Position numbers and translations under genes: made by a program. Below are positions 62,451 through 64,000 of a DNA stretch of 64,000 nucleotides, in pieces. The DNA is taken from positions 64,501 through 128,500 of the forward strand of contig NZ_AOGZ02000001.1 of NCBI RefSeq assembly GCF_000332515.2, given 5' to 3'. A model generated the notes under the pieces. The model searched no databases. It was not told the origin of the DNA and saw only the letters and a program-made list of their open reading frames with translations. This stretch comes from Leptospira wolbachii serovar Codice str. CDC (lineage in GTDB: Bacteria; Spirochaetota; Leptospiria; Leptospirales; Leptospiraceae). The first letter of the stretch is position 1; every line of letters starts with the position of its first letter.

Positions 62451-64000
62451 TTATTTTCGCCGAAGTTCTAAGAGTCGAGCAAATAAAATATTGTTTTCCT
62501 TATGGTAAGGGCGTCTGAGTTGCACTCTTTCGGAATAATCGAAAGCCGCAGAAAAATCTCCATTTTCAAACAGCGCTTCTGCAATATAAAAGAGTGTTAG
62601 GCTGTCTGATGGATTCTTCTGGACATAGTTTACAGCAAATTCCAATGGGAACACCGACATTCGGTGTTCTGTATACAGATAGATTTTTTGAACTGAAAGT
62701 GGTGCATCATGGATTGAATCAAAATGGCCGGATATCATACGTTCTACTTCTGTCCATTTTTTCTGTTTGTACAGTGTAAGTGCTCGGAGGTAAACAAAAT
62801 GTTTTGGGTGATTGGCTGGAACATGAACGGGTGAGCCCTCTCCTGTATACTCCACTCGAATTAACGACAAATCATCTATCAATTCGCCATGGCTTTTGAT
62901 CGCATCCCGAATGGATTCTAAGTCACCTTGGCCTTCCAATGTAGTTTTAAGAAATAATTCATCGTCTTCATTGACCTCCATTTCAATCTCGGAGCCAATC
63001 AAAATATCATCACGTCCATCTGATCCAATTAATAATACATCTCCCTTCTCAAGTTGGAAGGTATTAATCTGCAGAGCTTTTTTAGATGCCAAAAGGCCCA
63101 ACTTCGCACAAACATAGTTATGCGGCAAAAAGAAGGTATGATACTTTCTGTAAATCACTGGCCTGGGATGTTCTGCATTTAAAAAATAAAAGAATCCAGT
63201 TTCATCATCGATCAAACAAAGAAACATAGAGATAAGCATAGAGCCATCAAAAGTGACAAGAGTGTTGTGCAATTCAATGTAAGCATTGCTGACCCATTTT
63301 TCAGGAGTTATATCTCGCACTTCATCCGACTGGCCATTTCTTTTGATGATAGCTTCAAATACAGATCCAATGACAAGAGCGCCACTTGCTCCTTGCATTG
63401 ACTTACCCATAGCATCACCATTTAAAACGACAATATACTTTTTATTTTGTAGCAGAATAGGCGAAGACACACACAAATCGCCACCAATTTCAGAATTCCA
63501 TTGTTTGTATGAAAACTTTTTCTTTTGTTCCGTAAGAAACCGAATATTCATATTCGACGATGTAGCAAGGTTTTGTGTTAAAGGCTCAATTAGAAGTGAA
63601 GCTAGGAAATAATCTCCATCTTGTTGTTCCTTAAGGCCCTTAACTTCCGTTAAAGCAAAGTTCAATTCCTTCGTTCGTTCATCCACTTTTTGTTCCAAAT
63701 TGGTATACAAAAGAGAGTTTTCAATGGAAACCGCAATTTGTGAAGATAGAATTTTCAGAATTTCCACACGCCCAGGGGTGAAGGCATCTGTTGTTAGGTT
63801 GTTTTCTAAATAAACAATACCAACAACTGTCCCGTGACTTAGAATCGGATAACAAAGAAGAGATTTAGGAAGAGTTGATTTAACATAAGGGTCGTTTTTA
63901 AAATCGCCCTCTCTGGCTGCATCCCCACAAATCACAACAAGCCCGGTCCTAACCACATAACCGATGATTTGTGAAGGAATTTTATTTTGATTCACATAAG
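62451..64000 (-). CDS. C-terminal part of a large GAF-SpoIIE signalling protein (partial)
   Basis: At least 514 residues; the frame is open through the right edge (GTG 63995 is not needed as a start), so the N-terminus lies outside. Visible order: a GAF domain (about 10-105, with STLPKSLLCYPILSHGTVVG and IVYLENNLTTDAFTPGR), a short coiled coil, a SpoIIE/PP2C-like phosphatase domain (about 145-375, with EIGGDLCVSSP, NGDAMGKSMQGASGAL, GSDGRDDI) and a C-terminal TPR-like region (about 395-510). The GAF type is the one found in very large proteins that start with a Ser/Thr kinase and an AAA-type ATPase domain, so those are expected upstream. It heads the ten-gene cluster. Confidence 0.82.
   Translation of the reverse strand, partial: YVNQNKIPSQIIGYVVRTGLVVICGDAAREGDFKNDPYVKSTLPKSLLCYPILSHGTVVGIVYLENNLTTDAFTPGRVEILKILSSQIAVSIENSLLYTNLEQKVDERTKELNFALTEVKGLKEQQDGDYFLASLLIEPLTQNLATSSNMNIRFLTEQKKKFSYKQWNSEIGGDLCVSSPILLQNKKYIVVLNGDAMGKSMQGASGALVIGSVFEAIIKRNGQSDEVRDITPEKWVSNAYIELHNTLVTFDGSMLISMFLCLIDDETGFFYFLNAEHPRPVIYRKYHTFFLPHNYVCAKLGLLASKKALQINTFQLEKGDVLLIGSDGRDDILIGSEIEMEVNEDDELFLKTTLEGQGDLESIRDAIKSHGELIDDLSLIRVEYTGEGSPVHVPANHPKHFVYLRALTLYKQKKWTEVERMISGHFDSIHDAPLSVQKIYLYTEHRMSVFPLEFAVNYVQKNPSDSLTLFYIAEALFENGDFSAAFDYSERVQLRRPYHKENNILFARLLELRRK

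Noticed and set aside
1..64000. tRNA, rRNA, insertion sequences, integrase or prophage genes
   Set aside because: Gaps between genes were read for cloverleaf-like arms, terminal repeats and transposase motifs; none was convincing.

Overview
The window looks like chromosomal DNA of a spirochaete, most probably a saprophytic Leptospira (L. biflexa-like). The reasons are the core gene order rpsB-tsf-pyrH-frr-uppS-cdsA-dxr-rseP-proS, the short EF-Ts and short-form HisG, many lipoproteins whose lipobox ends in F-Q-S/A-C or I/F-S-C, large families of signalling proteins (HATPase, SpoIIE, cNMP, GGDEF, HDOD, CHASE2-cyclase), NHL and beta-helix surface lipoproteins, and a G+C content near 40% by eye. 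The genus is inferred from protein resemblance and gene order, not from a marker RNA; no rRNA or tRNA gene was seen. 

Layout. 1-6.2 kb (minus strand): cmk-rpsA-TPR protein-hisG, then rpmF-plsX-fabG with its own promoter inside the hisG/rpmF gap. 6.3-12.1 kb: a GAF-PAS-HisKA_2 sensor kinase, a secreted HEYTH metalloprotease-like protein, a small exported protein, a membrane AraC regulator and a lone HATPase protein. 12.2-18.7 kb: aroA diverging from a large cNMP-binding protein, a thioredoxin-reductase-like flavoprotein preceded by a striking palindromic promoter, and several unknowns. 18.7-35.1 kb (minus strand): TPR protein, dxs, a CHASE2 adenylate cyclase, trpA-trpB, and the long proS-rseP-dxr-cdsA-uppS-frr-pyrH-tsf-rpsB translation/envelope cluster. 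Dxs, Dxr and UppS cover the entry, second and undecaprenyl steps of isoprenoid synthesis. 

35.1-55.2 kb is the accessory-looking half: dispersed GC-rich repeats, a polytopic membrane protein, VOC and AraC/GyrI proteins, a TetR/SnoaL pair with two matching operators, a GDSL lipoprotein, an NHL-propeller lipoprotein, a chemoreceptor, a GGDEF-PilZ protein, a persulfide dioxygenase/half-TSUP pair under a CsoR/CstR-like palindrome, MsrA lipoprotein, a HATPase-HDOD fusion, a TRIC-like channel and a 1029-residue beta-helix lipoprotein. 55.3-64.0 kb (minus strand) is a tightly packed ten-gene run: the C-terminal part of a large GAF-SpoIIE protein, acpS, a tiny TPR/cyclase-tail protein, bactofilin, a 7TM histidine kinase, SDR, cupin, cNMP-SpoIIE phosphatase, PlsC-type acyltransferase and an SMP-30-like lipoprotein. 

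I found no CRISPR array, prophage or insertion sequence. The strongest non-coding signals are (i) a 14-bp inverted repeat wrapped round the -10 box and start codon of the flavoprotein gene at 16.1 kb, (ii) a long hairpin covering the Shine-Dalgarno and TTG start of the AraC/GyrI gene at 38.7 kb, (iii) the two TetR operators at 40.2 kb, (iv) the TATACC-N6-GGTATA palindrome at 47.2 kb, and (v) two members of one dispersed structured repeat at 35.2 and 38.2 kb.
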